DNA of 64,000 nt from Procambarus clarkii (Eukaryota; Arthropoda; Malacostraca; Decapoda; Cambaridae): assembly GCF_040958095.1 (NCBI RefSeq), contig NC_091195.1, forward strand, positions 24,393,411-24,457,410, given 5' to 3'. A model generated the notes under the pieces. It saw only the letters and a program-made list of their open reading frames with translations, was not told the origin of the DNA and searched no databases. The position numbers and the translations under genes are program-made. Shown in pieces: positions 39,279 to 53,400 of the stretch (position 1 is its first letter; each line of letters starts with the position of its first letter).

Positions 39279-39357
39279 GTATACATACACATACATACAC
39301 ATACATACATACATACACACATACATACATACATACATACATACATACATACATACA

Positions 39358-39387
<30 letters not shown>
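39188..39387. repeat. (TA)n then (CATA)n, start of duplicated block
   Basis: Equivalent of 13628-13808. Interrupted TA runs (TTATATA, AATATTA) followed by TATATGTATATGTATACATACACA as in copy 1, then CATA units. Confidence 0.95.
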
Positions 39388-39388
<1 letters not shown>

Positions 39389-40391
39389 CAAAATTACTAG
39401 TGTACTACATTTTTGTTGTTGCTTTTAGGTGTTGCTTTTAACCAGTGTACGTGGGTCTGATTGTGCAACTACGGTTCGAAGAATGATGAAGAAGATAGGA
39501 ACAAACGGCCTTTGGTCATTATACAGCCTAAAAGGACAAAACAAGAAATTAGCATTTCTAGAAAAACAAGAGCTATATAATGTTATTTTAAGTAAGTAAC
39601 AAAAAAATTAAATAATTTTTTTTTATTTAAAATTCACTAAAAAATTAAAATTTTAAGTTCAAATTAAGTGTACATTAAGTATAAATGATTATATTTCTAT
39701 CACTTGCTCTTAAGATTGTTTCATTTAATAGAGGTTGGTCATAATTGTTCTCTGCTGCTAGTACTGTAGAACTGACTGACTTAGCTATGGGAAAATGTAA
39801 ACTTAATTGGTTTATCCTTTACAGTATTTTGCAGTTTATTTCATGATCCTGTGGTTAATACTTGCATAAATAGTAGATTGCAAAATGCATTTTTATATCA
39901 TTAGTATTAAATAATAATAATAATGTAAATAATTGACTTTTAAACAACGTACAATTCATTGGTCGGTGAGATTATATTAGTAATATTTTTTTCATTCTTG
40001 CAAAGCCTCAATAAAGCCGTTAACATGTTAATATAAACTTGATCACCTTCCACTTTTTTTCTCATGTGCTACGTACATGTACAAAACCTTATTCCTAAAT
40101 GCATATCTTGTTCTGAAACTTGTCTTTTATATGTTGTGTATCACCATCTCTGGAGAGTTTTATCTGATATGTAAATTACTTTTAATTTTACAGAATATTA
40201 TTGTTATACAGAATTTGTTATATAAATAACTGTTAATTTTACAGAATCATCTATCAACGCACATCCGCAAGTTAAGGTGGAAGACGTGACCTTTCAAATT
40301 TCTGAAGTACTTAAACATGCTCCAAACAGGCCTGGTGGATCTAGGTACAAGGTAAAATAATTTAAATTTTTTTTGTTTTCACTAATTATCT

Positions 40392-40431
<40 letters not shown>

Positions 40432-40433
<2 letters not shown>

Positions 40434-40801
40434 TACCTAGTAGCCAGAACACACTTCTCAGCCTACAATGCAAGGCCTGATTTGCCTAATAAGCCAAGTT
40501 TTCATGAAATAATTGTTTTTCGATTACCTAACCTACCTAACCTAACCTAACTTTTTCGCTATCTAACGCAACCTAACCTATAAAGATAGGTTAGGTTAGG
40601 TAGGGTTGGTTAGGTTCGGTCATATATCTACGTTAATTTTACCTCCAATAAAAAAAATTGACCTCATATATAATGAAATGGGTAGCTTTATCTTTTCATA
40701 AGAAAAAAATTTGAGAAAATATATTAATTCATGAAAAATTGGCTTATTAGGCAAATCGGGCCTTGCATAGTAGGCTGAGAAGTGCATTCTGGCTACTAAG
40801 T

Positions 40802-40806
<5 letters not shown>
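40432..40806. mobile_element. Foldback MITE, copy 7
   Basis: Near-identical to copy 5 (14867-15242), in the equivalent intron position. Flanking TA tracts differ in length. Confidence 0.85.
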
Positions 40807-40895
<89 letters not shown>

Positions 40896-41041
40896 GATAT
40901 ATAGATAGATATATAGATAGATAGATAGTCAGTGTCAGACCACGGAGGAAAATTGAAACAAGAATTTTTCCGATGCAGGAACCACACACAGGCCCAAACA
41001 TGGATAATCATAGCATAAAAATAGTAAATATTTACAATGAA

Positions 41042-41299
41042 TTAGTGAGACAAATGTGTTCCAATGATCCTACTTAAATCGCCCTTTAATTGATCTATTA
41101 AAAATGGATCTAAGTTATATAAACCGCTGCTAATGTTCAATTTACTTTCTTTTGTGATCTGTATCAAAGCAGATCCAATTATGTTTCTGTTATAAGTACT
41201 TTTACAATTCATTATTGAAGAAGCCATCTCCCAATCTATGTTTGGGCCTGTGTGTGGTTGCTGCATCGGATGGGCCAATAGGCCCTCTGCAGTGTCCAC
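41042..41299 (-). pseudogene. Second-family Penelope C-terminal remnant (duplicate)
   Basis: Same 85-residue reading as 15504-15761, identical by eye. Confidence 0.55.
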
Positions 41300-41397
41300 G
41301 TATTGTACCTCGCCTCACTCCACCATTCTCTCCTGCCTATTTATGTCCAGTTCTCGACCTGTAAATCCACTCGTTCTGAAGATGTCCTAATGTCCGA

Positions 41398-41653
41398 AGA
41401 TGTCCTAATGTCTTAACAGCAAGTGTTTCTGTCAAATTCCTTAAGGAAATATCTGAGTTCCCCATTATGACCTCTCCACAAATCAGGTTTTTCAACTTCT
41501 TCAAGCTCATTTTCTTCCAGATTATAATGCATTGCATACTTTAGTCCCAAAAAGACATGGTCACTTTTACCCAAGGGAGGGAGGTACTGAATGATAAATC
41601 TCTCCTCTTTCCTGGTAAATATAATATCCAGCATGGAGGGAACATCCCCTTCC

Positions 41654-41660
<7 letters not shown>
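41398..41660 (-). pseudogene. LINE endonuclease remnant (duplicate)
   Basis: Same as 15860-16122, with the PLGKSDHV box. Confidence 0.65.
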
Positions 41661-41692
<32 letters not shown>

Positions 41693-41725
41693 GCAATTGA
41701 CGATCACAAAACACTGATCATTTTA

Positions 41726-41882
41726 TGCGGAAAATCCACAGAAAAATATGAAATGAGGTGAACGTTTCGGCTTTGTTAAAGCCTTTGTCAACACCAGACT
41801 CAATCAGTCTGGTGTTGACAAAGGCTTTAACAAAGCCGAAACGTTCACCTCATTTCATATTTCTCTGTGGATTTTCCGCATA
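41726..41882. repeat. 157-bp hammerhead-like palindrome (duplicate)
   Basis: Same as 16195-16351. Confidence 0.65.
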
Positions 41883-41927
41883 TATATACATATATATATA
41901 TATACATATATATTGGTGTATACTGGC

Positions 41928-42343
41928 AGCAGGTTTTCTTTCAAACATGTTTCATTGAATATGACCGCATATTCTGTATTTATTATTTTCTGGTTTAGGG
42001 CTTCTATCCCTCTAACTATTTTCTTAGCATCAGGGCTTAATTGAAATAGGAGTTCTCCAAAACTCATTTTCGTACTTTTAAGGTGAAGAAAAGAAGTGAT
42101 TTACTATAGAGTGTATTACACTTATTTGTATAATTTGCACGACGTTTCGAACCTCCATGGTTCATTCTCAAGTGAACAGATCTTACAATACTAGTTGATT
42201 TTATACCCGCATTAGGTCAGGTGATAATACAATGAAGGTGAAAAACATGGGGGGATACATAAGGGATAAATGTGAGGTGAAACATAAAGGCTGCAGAAGG
42301 CTTATTGGCCCATACGAGGCATCTCCTATCCAAACACAAAGAT
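41928..42343 (-). mobile_element. Penelope 3' UTR into next-copy ORF start (duplicate)
   Basis: Same as 16400-16815, with the ORF-start ATG at 42067. Confidence 0.8.
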
Positions 42344-44277
42344 TAATCCAGTGTAATTGGCCTGTTATGTTGGACATTGTCTTCTGTGTTGGCATCGATA
42401 TGTTCTTGTCTTGTCCTTACTCTCATGGTGGGTAGAGTAAATAGTTCCGTGATTTGGGTGTTCATGGTAGGTCGCTCTATTCTTATGTGAATTGCCTCAA
42501 GAATTTGTAATCTTCTTGAATCTTGGGTTTTGTCTATTATGCAAGTATTCTTGTTCAACATTTCTCTTGTTAGAGTAATGTCATGGGCTTGTCTCATGTG
42601 ATTCCTAGGGGCACCAGATTGAAGATGGCATGTCAAACGCCTCGTCAGCTTGGTCGACGTCATACCTATGTACTTACATTGAAGGTTACATCCTTCATGG
42701 GGGCAAGTGTACATGTATACAACGCTTGACTGCTGTAGAGGGTTCTCCGTCGGCTTCGGGCTGTTTTTGATAAGGAGTTCGGAAGTCTTCTTGGTTTTGT
42801 AGAATATTATCAGGTTTATGTTTTGGTTAGGAGTAGTGCTTTTTACTCCTTTGCGGATTATTTCTTTCATTATTCTTTCCTCTTTTATATGTTCACTGTG
42901 CATGGTTGATTTGTAATATAATTTTATTGGGGGTGTTGTGGTTTCTGTTCTAGGTTCTGAATTATACCAACGGTCCAAGTGTCTTCTTATAGCAGCGTTT
43001 ATTTCCGCGTTGCTATATCCGTTGTTCACCAATACCTGAGTTACTCTTTCAAACTCTCTACTCACGTTGCTCCATTCAGAGCAGTGGGTAAGCGCTCGAC
43101 GAATATAAGCATTGAGGACACTGGCTTTGTATCTTTGGGGGCACTCACTTCTACCGTTCAGGCATAATCCTATGTTGGTGGGCTTGGTATATACGTTGGT
43201 GCTTAAAGAGGTTCCTGTTTTTGTTATTAGTACATCCAAGAATGGCAGACTATTATTTTCACTATTTTCATGTGTAAATCGGAGTACTGACTCTCTCTCT
43301 AGGTGTCTTTTTAGGTCAATTAGTTCATCTGAGTCTTTTACTATTACGAATATGTCATCTACATAACGGCAGTATACAGTTGGTTTTTGTCTGCTACTGA
43401 AGACCCTATCTTCGATGGTTCCCATATAAAAATTAGCAAATAAAACTCCTAAGGGGGAGCCCATTGCTACTCCGTCTATTTGTAAATACATGTCTCCTTG
43501 TGGACTGATGAAAGGGGCTTCCTTTGTACATGCTTCGAGAAGACTTTTCAAGTGTGGCTCAGGTATGTCTAATTTGGGGGTGCTCTCGTCTCTGTATACT
43601 CTGTCCAGTATCATTCCTATGGTTGTGTCGACTGGGACGTTGGTAAATAGGGATTCAACGTCCAGGGAAGCGATGATTCCATCGGGCTGGGTAGATTTGA
43701 TAAATTCTAGGAAATCTGCTGATGATTGTAGACTAAACTTACTTGGAGTGTATGGAGTTAGGAGTTCATTGAGTTTCTTTGCCAGGTGATAAGTTGGGGT
43801 TGGTATTTGGCTGATTATAGGGCGTAGTGGGTTACCTGGTTTATGCGTCTTAACATTGCCGTAGGCATATCCTAAGCCATAGTCGCCTTGAAGTTTATTG
43901 AAATGCACACTACCTTTCTTTGCGTTGATTGCTGTAATTGTTTTGTTTACTTTCCGCTTAAGGTCTTCTACGGGGTTCCTCGTGATTCGTTGAAATTTGG
44001 AGTCGTCACTTAGGATGTCGCTAATTTTGTTCATGTATTCATGGGTAGGAATCAATACATATGCTGCTGTTTTGTCGGCTTTTCTTATTGTTACGTCTTT
44101 CAGATTTTTTAGTTGTTTCGCTGCTTCTTTGAGTCGTGGGGTTAAAATTGTAGATGAATATGTTCCTCGTTTTTTCCCTGCTTCTGCAAGTAGTTCAGCT
44201 TGAAGTGTGTCAGTGGTGATGACTTTTTTGTTGTCTTCTAGCTTATGGATATCGTCCAGAAGCATTTCGATATCCAT
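42343..44277 (-). CDS. Penelope-like RT/GIY-YIG ORF, duplicate left arm
   Basis: 644 open residues, identical in motifs to the ORF at 16815-18749: YVDD, GVAMGSPLGVLFANFYM, YIGMTSTKLTRRL. Lacks the native N-terminus in the same way. Confidence 0.9.
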   Translation of the reverse strand: MDIEMLLDDIHKLEDNKKVITTDTLQAELLAEAGKKRGTYSSTILTPRLKEAAKQLKNLKDVTIRKADKTAAYVLIPTHEYMNKISDILSDDSKFQRITRNPVEDLKRKVNKTITAINAKKGSVHFNKLQGDYGLGYAYGNVKTHKPGNPLRPIISQIPTPTYHLAKKLNELLTPYTPSKFSLQSSADFLEFIKSTQPDGIIASLDVESLFTNVPVDTTIGMILDRVYRDESTPKLDIPEPHLKSLLEACTKEAPFISPQGDMYLQIDGVAMGSPLGVLFANFYMGTIEDRVFSSRQKPTVYCRYVDDIFVIVKDSDELIDLKRHLERESVLRFTHENSENNSLPFLDVLITKTGTSLSTNVYTKPTNIGLCLNGRSECPQRYKASVLNAYIRRALTHCSEWSNVSREFERVTQVLVNNGYSNAEINAAIRRHLDRWYNSEPRTETTTPPIKLYYKSTMHSEHIKEERIMKEIIRKGVKSTTPNQNINLIIFYKTKKTSELLIKNSPKPTENPLQQSSVVYMYTCPHEGCNLQCKYIGMTSTKLTRRLTCHLQSGAPRNHMRQAHDITLTREMLNKNTCIIDKTQDSRRLQILEAIHIRIERPTMNTQITELFTLPTMRVRTRQEHIDANTEDNVQHNRPITLD

Positions 44278-46177
44278 AAGCTAGAAGACAACAAAAAAGT
44301 CATCACCACTGACACACTTCAAGCTGAACTACTTGCAGAAGCAGGGAAAAAACGAGGAACATATTCATCTACAATTTTAACCCCACGACTCAAAGAAGCA
44401 GCGAAACAACTAAAAAATCTGAAAGACGTAACAATAAGAAAAGCCGACAAAACAGCAGCATATGTATTGATTCCTACCCATGAATACATGAACAAAATTA
44501 GCGACATCCTAAGTGACGACTCCAAATTTCAACGAATCACGAGGAACCCCGTAGAAGACCTTAAGCGGAAAGTAAACAAAACAATTACAGCAATCAACGC
44601 AAAGAAAGGTAGTGTGCATTTCAATAAACTTCAAGGCGACTATGGCTTAGGATATGCCTACGGCAATGTTAAGACGCATAAACCAGGTAACCCACTACGC
44701 CCTATAATCAGCCAAATACCAACCCCAACTTATCACCTGGCAAAGAAACTCAATGAACTCCTAACTCCATACACTCCAAGTAAGTTTAGTCTACAATCAT
44801 CAGCAGATTTCCTAGAATTGATCAAATCTACCCAGCCCGATGGAATCATCGCTTCCCTGGACGTTGAATCCCTATTTACCAACGTCCCAGTCGACACAAC
44901 CATAGGAATGATACTGGACAGAGTATACAGAGACGAGAGCACCCCCAAATTAGACATACCTGAGCCACACTTGAAAAGTCTTCTCGAAGCATGTACAAAG
45001 GAAGCCCCTTTCATCAGTCCACAAGGAGACATGTATTTACAAATAGACGGAGTAGCAATGGGCTCCCCCTTAGGAGTTTTATTTGCTAATTTTTATATGG
45101 GAACCATCGAAGATAGGGTCTTCAGTAGCAGACAAAAACCAACTGTATACTGCCGTTATGTAGATGACATATTCGTAATAGTAAAAGACTCAGATGAACT
45201 AATTGACCTAAAAAGACACCTAGAGAGAGAGTCAGTACTCCGATTTACACATGAAAATAGTGAAAATAATAGTCTGCCATTCTTGGATGTACTAATAACA
45301 AAAACAGGAACCTCTTTAAGCACCAACGTATATACCAAGCCCACCAACATAGGATTATGCCTGAACGGTAGAAGTGAGTGCCCCCAAAGATACAAAGCCA
45401 GTGTCCTCAATGCTTATATTCGTCGAGCGCTTACCCACTGCTCTGAATGGAGCAACGTGAGTAGAGAGTTTGAAAGAGTAACTCAGGTATTGGTGAACAA
45501 CGGATATAGCAACGCGGAAATAAACGCTGCTATAAGAAGACACTTGGACCGTTGGTATAATTCAGAACCTAGAACAGAAACCACAACACCCCCAATAAAA
45601 TTATATTACAAATCAACCATGCACAGTGAACATATAAAAGAGGAAAGAATAATGAAAGAAATAATCCGCAAAGGAGTAAAAAACTACTCCTAACCAAAAC
45701 ATAAACCTGATAATATTCTACAAAACCAAGAAGACTTCCGAACTCCTTATCAAAAACAGCCCGAAGCCGACGGAGAACCCTCTACAGCAGTCAAGCGTTG
45801 TATACATGTACACTTGCCCCCATGAAGGATGTAACCTTCAATGTAAGTACATAGGTATGACGTCGACCAAGCTGACGAGGCGTTTGACATGCCATCTTCA
45901 ATCTGGTGCCCCTAGGAATCACATGAGACAAGCCCATGACATTACTCTAACAAGAGAAATGTTGAACAAGAATACTTGCATAATAGACAAAACCCAAGAT
46001 TCAAGAAGATTACAAATTCTTGAGGCAATTCACATAAGAATAGAGCGACCTACCATGAACACCCAAATCACGGAACTATTTACTCTACCCACCATGAGAG
46101 TAAGGACAAGACAAGAACATATCGATGCCAACACAGAAGACAATGTCCAACATAACAGGCCAATTACACTGGATTAA
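44245..46177 (+). pseudogene. Penelope-like RT/GIY-YIG ORF, duplicate right arm (frameshift)
   Basis: RT part open to 45693 (482 codons including the stop). A two-base loss near 45680 (AAAAAACTACTCC where the other three copies have AAAAAGCACTACTCC) shifts the frame. The GIY-YIG part continues at 45806-46177. The RT catalytic YVDD is intact. It is the only disrupted copy among the four palindromic ORFs. Confidence 0.9.
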
Positions 46178-46408
46178 TCTTTGTGTTTGGATAGGAGATG
46201 CCTCGTATGGGCCAATAAGCCTTCTGCAGCTTTTATGTTTCACCTCACATTTATCCCTTATGTATCCCCCCATGTTTTTCACCTTCATTGTATTATCACC
46301 TGACCTAATGCGGGTATAAAATCAACTAGTATTGTAAGATCTGTTCACTTGAGAATGAACCATGGAGGTTCGAAACGTCGTGCAAATTATACAAATAAGT
46401 GTAATACA

Positions 46409-46483
<75 letters not shown>

Positions 46484-46487
<4 letters not shown>

Positions 46488-46745
46488 AACAAGCCAGAAT
46501 GGTCCCCTGGACAATATGCAACTGAAAACTCACACCCCAGAAGTGACTCGAACCCATACTCCCAGAAGCAACGCAACTGGTATGTACAAGACGCCTTAAT
46601 CCACTTGACCATCACGACCGGACATAATGAGGTGATAGCCGAGGCTATTTGAACCACCCCACCGCCGGCACTCGGATAGTTATCTTGGGCATAGCATTTT
46701 ACCAAATCACCTCATTCTTAGGGGCACACGTGAGGAACACAAAAA
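46484..46745 (-). mobile_element. tRNA-derived SINE-like element (duplicate)
   Basis: Same as 20946-21205, with A- and B-box-like sequences; the TA tract next to it is longer. Confidence 0.7.
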
Positions 46746-46753
46746 ATAGTTAG

Positions 46754-46785
<32 letters not shown>

Positions 46786-48199
46786 TGTGTGTGTGTGTAA
46801 TTTATATAAACAAATAAATATTAATTAATTTTGTTAATATCTTTTCAGGGAAAACTTGCAAGTACGATTCGTATACAAGAGGGGCAACAAGAGGCAGAGG
46901 ATGTCTACTAAGAAAATTCACAATTAAGTGTTTATCCTCACTCTTGATATATGGTCTTCTCTGGTCTCTTTATTTTCTCTCCTCACAAATGTCCCTTTTT
47001 TTTAATTTCTTTTACGTTTCTCTCCTGTTTTTCTTGTCTCTTTTTATCTCTCCTTTCCTCCTCTCTTCTAACACCTCTCGTTTTCTGTCTCTTCTAGCTT
47101 CTCTCTTCCTTTACTTTTTACATTTGTGGAATTCACTTGCGTCGTTTTTATCTTGTATCTTTTTCTTATCTTGTCTTTCTCTTCCCCTTCTCTTCAATGT
47201 TCTCTCATTTCTCTCTCCCCTCTCTGTTGTTTCTATTCTGTCTTCTCTCCCCTTGCCTTAATTTTGTTCTGTCTCCTCTCTTCTTGCATGGTGCTAACAT
47301 TTGAATAAATGATTTATAATTTGTATTTTTAGTCATAGAAAAACTATAGTGTTATGTTATATAGTATATAGTGTATACTCAGGAAATTTTACTTGTTTTA
47401 GTTTTAAGTAACAATAACTGCTTGTGACGTCAGACTGATCTCAGCATGACATGAATCACAGCCTGCTTGATCATGAATTGTTTGAAGGTGCTTAATTGTC
47501 AAGTTCTCTTGAATAATATATATTTTGTCTCTCTTTTCTTTCTATCTTTCTTTTTCTTTCTCTTTCTTTCTTTCTCCTTTGTTTTCTTTCTTTCTTTCTT
47601 TCTCTTTCTTTTTCTCTTTCTTTTTCTTTCTCTTTCTACATGAATATTATACTTGACTGTGTTTACATTCACTTGTAGATTTTTATTTTTAGTTAATTAG
47701 TCCTAAACTTTTGATTTATAGATTTTTATTTTTAGTCACAGAAAAACTATAATGTTATATGTATACTCGGGAAATTTTACTTGTTTTAGTTTTAAGTAAC
47801 AATAACTGCTTGTAACGTCAGGCTGATCTCACTCAGCATGACATGAATCACAGGCTGCTTGATCACGAAATCTATTGTGTTCACATATTGCTTATATAGA
47901 TTTTTACTTTTATATTCTATTATAGATATAGTCTATATATTTCGAGCTATTACATATATTTTGTTGTATTACTCAATCTTAAATAAATATAATATTTTAA
48001 TTATCTTTTTGTACCCTATTTATTTGTAATTTACACGTACATATATAGGATGTCCATTTCTTTCTCAGATATGTCTTCTTTCTTTCTCTCCCTTTCTATT
48101 TCAGATATAATTTAAAAAATTACTATACCCTGATTTACCCTAAATGTTTTAATGTAGGTAATTAAAAGATTATAAAAAGGTTTTTTTAAATGTTATTTA

Positions 48200-48323
48200 T
48201 TTACGTTCTAAGGTCGTATAAAAAAATTCTCAAAAAACATTTTTAAAACGTAATTATAAACGTGCTGAAAACAATGAAATGTCGTTTTTAGAACGTTTTA
48301 AAAACGTGAAAATGTTTGCTGGG
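48200..48323 (+). repeat. Right end of the large DNA transposon (duplicate)
   Basis: Subterminal ACGT motifs and the terminus TGTTTGCTGGG ending at 48323, followed by AT and the minisatellite as in copy 1. Confidence 0.8.
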
Positions 48324-48503
48324 ATCCACCCACAGGAAGGGTATGGGGTCCAATACCACCCACAGGATGAGTATGGCGTCCACTACAACCCACAGGATGG
48401 GTATGGGGCTCCAACCACCCATAAAATGGGTTTGGGGCTCCAACCACCCATAGAATGGGTATGGGGTCCAATAACACCCACTGGATGTGTATGGCGTCCA
48501 TTG
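48324..48503. repeat. Minisatellite (duplicate)
   Basis: Same ~30-bp units as 22786-22965. Confidence 0.85.
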
Positions 48504-49961
48504 CCGCGCGTCTAGCTCGAAACCCACAATTAACATTCATCTCAGAACCATGCCTATTTCACGCAGATTCCTTAATAAACGTAAGAGTTTTATATGTCAC
48601 AAGAAAGATAGAAATATAAGCTTCATTCTAAATACCTTAATATTTATTTATATTGATTTATTTATTAGATACGCTAATAAAGCCTAAAATCTTATATGCC
48701 TCCAGAAAGACCGAGATATGAACATTATTATGATTGCACCATAGTAGTAGTAGGGATGACACGCCACAGGTGATTTTATTTTTCAGGTCCTCAATCACGT
48801 GTAGCGTGTCGGGGTTTTCAGGTCCAATATCCCCTGTAGCGTGTCGGGGTTTTCAGGTTCCAATATCCCCTGTAGCGTGTCAGGTTTTTCAGGTAAATTT
48901 GGGGAGTCACAGATGTGGAATTATGGAATTCTTATGAGAAAAATAATTTCCGAGATTTTAGAAGTTTGTTAAAAGTTCTTGTGATGAAAATAATGTCATA
49001 CGAGTTTTGTTAAAGTTCTTATGGGAGAAATTCAAGTCACTGATGTGGAATTATGGAATTCTTATGAGAAAAATAATTTCCGAGATTTTAGAAGTTTGTT
49101 AAAGTTCTTATAATGAAAATAATATCATACGAGTTTGTTAAGAGTTCTTATGATGAAAATAATGTCATACGAGTTTGTTAAAGTTCTTATGATGAAAATA
49201 ATTTCCGAGACTTAGAAGTTTGTTAAAGTTCTCATGGGATTCTTACTTAGAAACTAGTATATTGCTATATATCTGAATCATTTCACTGTCTCCCGCTCAT
49301 ACCTCACAATCTGTGGCCCACCTATGTTTACTTTAGAAAGTCAGCCAGACGCCGCATGCAGGTTACCTCTTATCTTATCTTATCTTCTCCATAATATCTG
49401 GACCGTCCCTCTCTCTCTCTCTCCTCTTCATATTATTCTCTCTTCCTATTTTTCTGACATCGTAATGTTTTATTCCTTTTTTCATTAACCAGTCAGTTTT
49501 ACACAAATCAACCGAGGCATCTCAATGTAACCTTTATTACTGAAACTGCCTCCGAGACTATCTAAGCTGGCACCAGCTACCTGCCCCAGGCTATCTGCCC
49601 AAGGCAATCATCACCTGATTACCTGCCCTGTCATCTACCAGTCATTGTCAGCGTTCGCCACCGTAATAATTTATATATATATATATATATACATTAGGCG
49701 TTAATAAAACATATTTATTTATTTATAATTTATTTAGTCATCTAATTTTAGTTTACACAATTTATAATAAAGAGTTTAATCCCAGTATTCGCCAGTCATT
49801 CTCGCTATTAATAACGCTCACTCAGGGGCACACTATTGTTATTACGCTCATTCAGGGGCCCCCTCAGATCGCCTAAGGCCAAAGTCTTAGAGGCCTGCAC
49901 TTTCAGTCAACATTCAATCTTCATCCTGTTCACAAGGATCCCCCAGCCTAGTCATATCATC

Positions 49962-50399
49962 ATGTCACTGTGTCCCCTGTGCCTGTCTCCTCTCAACAAC
50001 GAAATCAGGCATGTGTGTCAAACAAAATGCTTAACATGCTTAGGTGAGATGTCCATCAACGCTCTTCAAGAATGCAGACTGTACTGTATAGGATGCAACG
50101 GGCCTACACCACCGGACATTTTGACTTAACCTGTACCAGCTGTGGACAACTCTATTGTGCAAATCGTAAGTACAGCTTTTTTCGCACAATCAATAAACTT
50201 TCAAAGGAAAATATATATCTGAAACACACATACAGACAGTCAATTTATATATATTATTCTTATTTCAGTTCATGGTTCTACTTCCTGCCCGTACTGTCGT
50301 TGGTCCGTTAACCAGGAACCTCCCACCAAAGCCAGAAACGTCATTGAACCTCCACCCAAACGCCCTCGCATCATAAATAACCATACGTTTTCACAATAA
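49962..50399 (+). pseudogene. Polinton Cys-rich protein, copy 2
   Basis: As 24424-24862, but with a one-base loss in exon 1 (CCGGACATT where copy 1 has CCGGGACATT, near 50113) that breaks the frame before the CTSC motif. Splice sites are unchanged. Confidence 0.6.
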
Positions 50400-50489
50400 T
50401 TTTCGTAATTTAAAAAGTTATAATTTATATTTTAACAAGTGTATAAACAAGTAATATGTACTCATACAGAAAAATGTTTCCATTACAGG

Positions 50490-53400
50490 AGTTCCTATTC
50501 GTGATCAAAGAATCTCATACGTGGTGGAATCAACATCCCAGCTCGTAAGTAATATTATTATTTATCTGTAATTCAGTTTTTCCTCTTATTCAGACTTTTT
50601 GTTTTTCCTCTTAATAAATCCTCTTATTTAGACGATACTTTTCCTCTTAAATTTACAAACATTGTTTTCCTATTAAGGTTTTCAAATCCTCTTAATGTTT
50701 TCAAATTTGCTTTCCTCTAACGTTTATTCATTGCTAATATTATATTACAGAATCGCCCCTGGATTCAACCCAACCCTCTGAGTGGAGCACGCCTGTACGC
50801 AGTCAACCCCAGCTTTCCCAGGAGCTAGAAGAAGATGCACCAGACGGCAACCTGCAGGCTTCCTCAGATGAAGAAGACAATCAACTCCCTGTTCATGACA
50901 TATCAGATGAAGAAGTCAACGCTCCGGATTCCCACAGGTACTTAACTTAGATAACGTTTTTCCGCGAGTGTTAGAAGTCATACGCCATTTCGAAGGATCA
51001 TTCTCGAGACATTCTTTCTCCATTCCCGGTCATTTAGACGCTGACCCCAGCGTATATATAAATAGGTATAGGGAATTTTTTATAGAATATATAGACAATC
51101 AGTTCAGACAAATACAGGAAGAATTCCCTCCCTCATTTTATATTTACCCGACGTAAGCCTAATTTTGCAAAAACTTATATGCCGACGATCAATATAAATT
51201 ATTAGACGAAGTATTTTCAATTAGAGGCGAAACTCAGACTGTTACACAGGAAGAGGTGGAAGTTCTCGTAAATTCATGGGTTGATGAAATGTCTGCTAAA
51301 ATTGACGAATGTCTAAAAAATGTCCAATCCTCAAGTGTAGGAATTCATTCCATGTCGGGCTTTGCCATTATTTTTCATATATTCGCACCCAATGCACCTT
51401 GGATCATATGTATCATATCCTGCAAAATTAAAGGGCAAAGAATCAGTATTTAATCCTGAAAGTGAAGGAGATGTTTGTTACAGTGTATTGCGGCGTATAC
51501 AAACTTAGCATTGGGCAGGACTATGAATAACGTTAGAAAACATTACAAAAACCTTCGATGGTGTAGAAGATTCGTAGTATGGGCAGATGAAATCAGATTC
51601 CCCGTATCATTTGATAATTTAAGAAAATAGAGAAGCTTAACAAAATTTCTATTTATATTTATACAGTAACTTATGAAAGTAACAGATACTATCTTAGCTT
51701 AGCTAGGAAAAGTATGCCGATAAAGTCCCTTTGTTGTTATTAGAAGGCAAGCATCTTTGTCTGATCAAGGATTTGATAAATTTGTAAAGAATATTAACCA
51801 TAACCACGGTAGAATTCCTAACACTCATAAATTCTGCAAAATTTGCCTTTTGCATGCCCCTTAGATGAAATTCAGGCTCACGAAGAGTCATGCACTGTAT
51901 CCCAAGTATTTTCGTTCTATAATCCTAATGAGAAAATCAATTTTAAAAATTACGGTAGGACCTATAGCCCAACTCACACGATTACGATTTTGTATTACGG
52001 TTTTGAATGTCTTTAGACCGTCAAAATCCTAGAGGCATGGTGGAATGTAAGCATAAAGCAATTGCTTATGCTTACATGATTTTAGACAGGGAATTCAATG
52101 TCGTAGAAACGTATTCATACGTAGGTCCGACGCGTTAATCATTTTATTACAAAGCTAGAAGCCTCATGGAAAGCTATTCATGCTCAGCTCCCCAACTTCC
52201 CTAAGAACTGTCTAGAGAACAGGAAAGAATGTTTCAAAGACAAAATACGTGTCAATTGTGTCATCAAACTTTCAAGAATAAGAAAGATAAACATAGACAT
52301 CATAATCATGCTATTCAGGAAAATAATTACTTAGGTGCTTATTGTGCTCGTTGCAATTTACAATGTAAAAATGCTCGTAATACTTGACCACATTTTCCCA
52401 TAATGCTGCCTATGATCTTGGAATTATACTTAAAGAACTGCCAAAAATCCTCACCGCGATGTAGAAATTCTAACCAAGGAAGGATTGAAATTTATGCAAG
52501 TCATCATAGGTGAACTTAAATTCCTAGATAGCCTAGCTCTCCTTAATGGGTCATTAGGAACCTTAGCAGCGAGCACGTTGCCAGTAAGAAACCCACCAAG
52601 TATACTGAACACATACTAAATGGCGTATCCGATGAAGCTAAAGCTCTGTTAATTAAAGGTAAACAAAGCCTATGTTATGATTATATTTCTTCCATGGACG
52701 TGTTAGACGAACCTCAGCTCCCGTCGCGAGATAAGTTTACAATGTTTTACATGACGCTCCACTGTCTGAAGAAGATTATAACAATGCTCTTAAAGTATTT
52801 AATTTAGGGAACTGTACAAACATCAAGGATTACCTCATGTTATATTTAAAAGTTGACGTAGGAATGCTAGTTGATATATTTACACTTTGGCGAACATCAC
52901 TGAAAGAAATTTATGAACTAGATATTGTTTTCTATGTATCACTTCCTAGTTACGCTTGGGACGCGTTCTTATTTAAATCAAAAGTTGTACTTGACTATGT
53001 GTATGATCAGAATGTATATGATTTGTTGAGAAGGAATCTTAGAGGGGGTTCACATCTTCCATAAGGCAATTTACACAGGCTGTTAACGAGCACACTACAT
53101 CTAACCCTAGCTCTGATGACGATACTCACATTTTGTACCTCGACTTCAACAGCCTATATGCAGCGTGCATGGCTGAGGTACTTCCCCAGGGAGGGATTAG
53201 ACAATTAACTGACCTTGAGCGGGATACCTTATTAGGGCAAGGGTTACAACATATCCCCTGTGATCAAGACAAAGGCTATTGGATTTTATGCGATACAAAC
53301 ATGTATCTCCCGAGGTAGCCAGGTATACTGATGATCTGCCCCTTGTACTGTCTCATACTAATATAACTGAGGAGTTTTTGTCAGAGTACAGTAAGAAAAC

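Larger units (their letters stand above)
42106..46414. repeat. 4.3-kb Penelope palindrome (duplicate)
   Basis: Second copy of the inverted pair, again with the 13-base spacer (44255-44267) and near-identical arms. The right arm carries a two-base deletion. Confidence 0.9.
39429..46911 (+). pseudogene. DUF4806-type gene, duplicated exons 8-10
   Basis: Exons 39429-39591, 40245-40351 and 46849-46911 repeat those at 13850, 14666 and 21311 with intact splice sites and reading frame to the TAA. Exons 1-7 are not present to the right of the gap, so within this window the copy is a 3' fragment. The missing part may lie in the gap, or this may be the same locus on another haplotype. Confidence 0.8.
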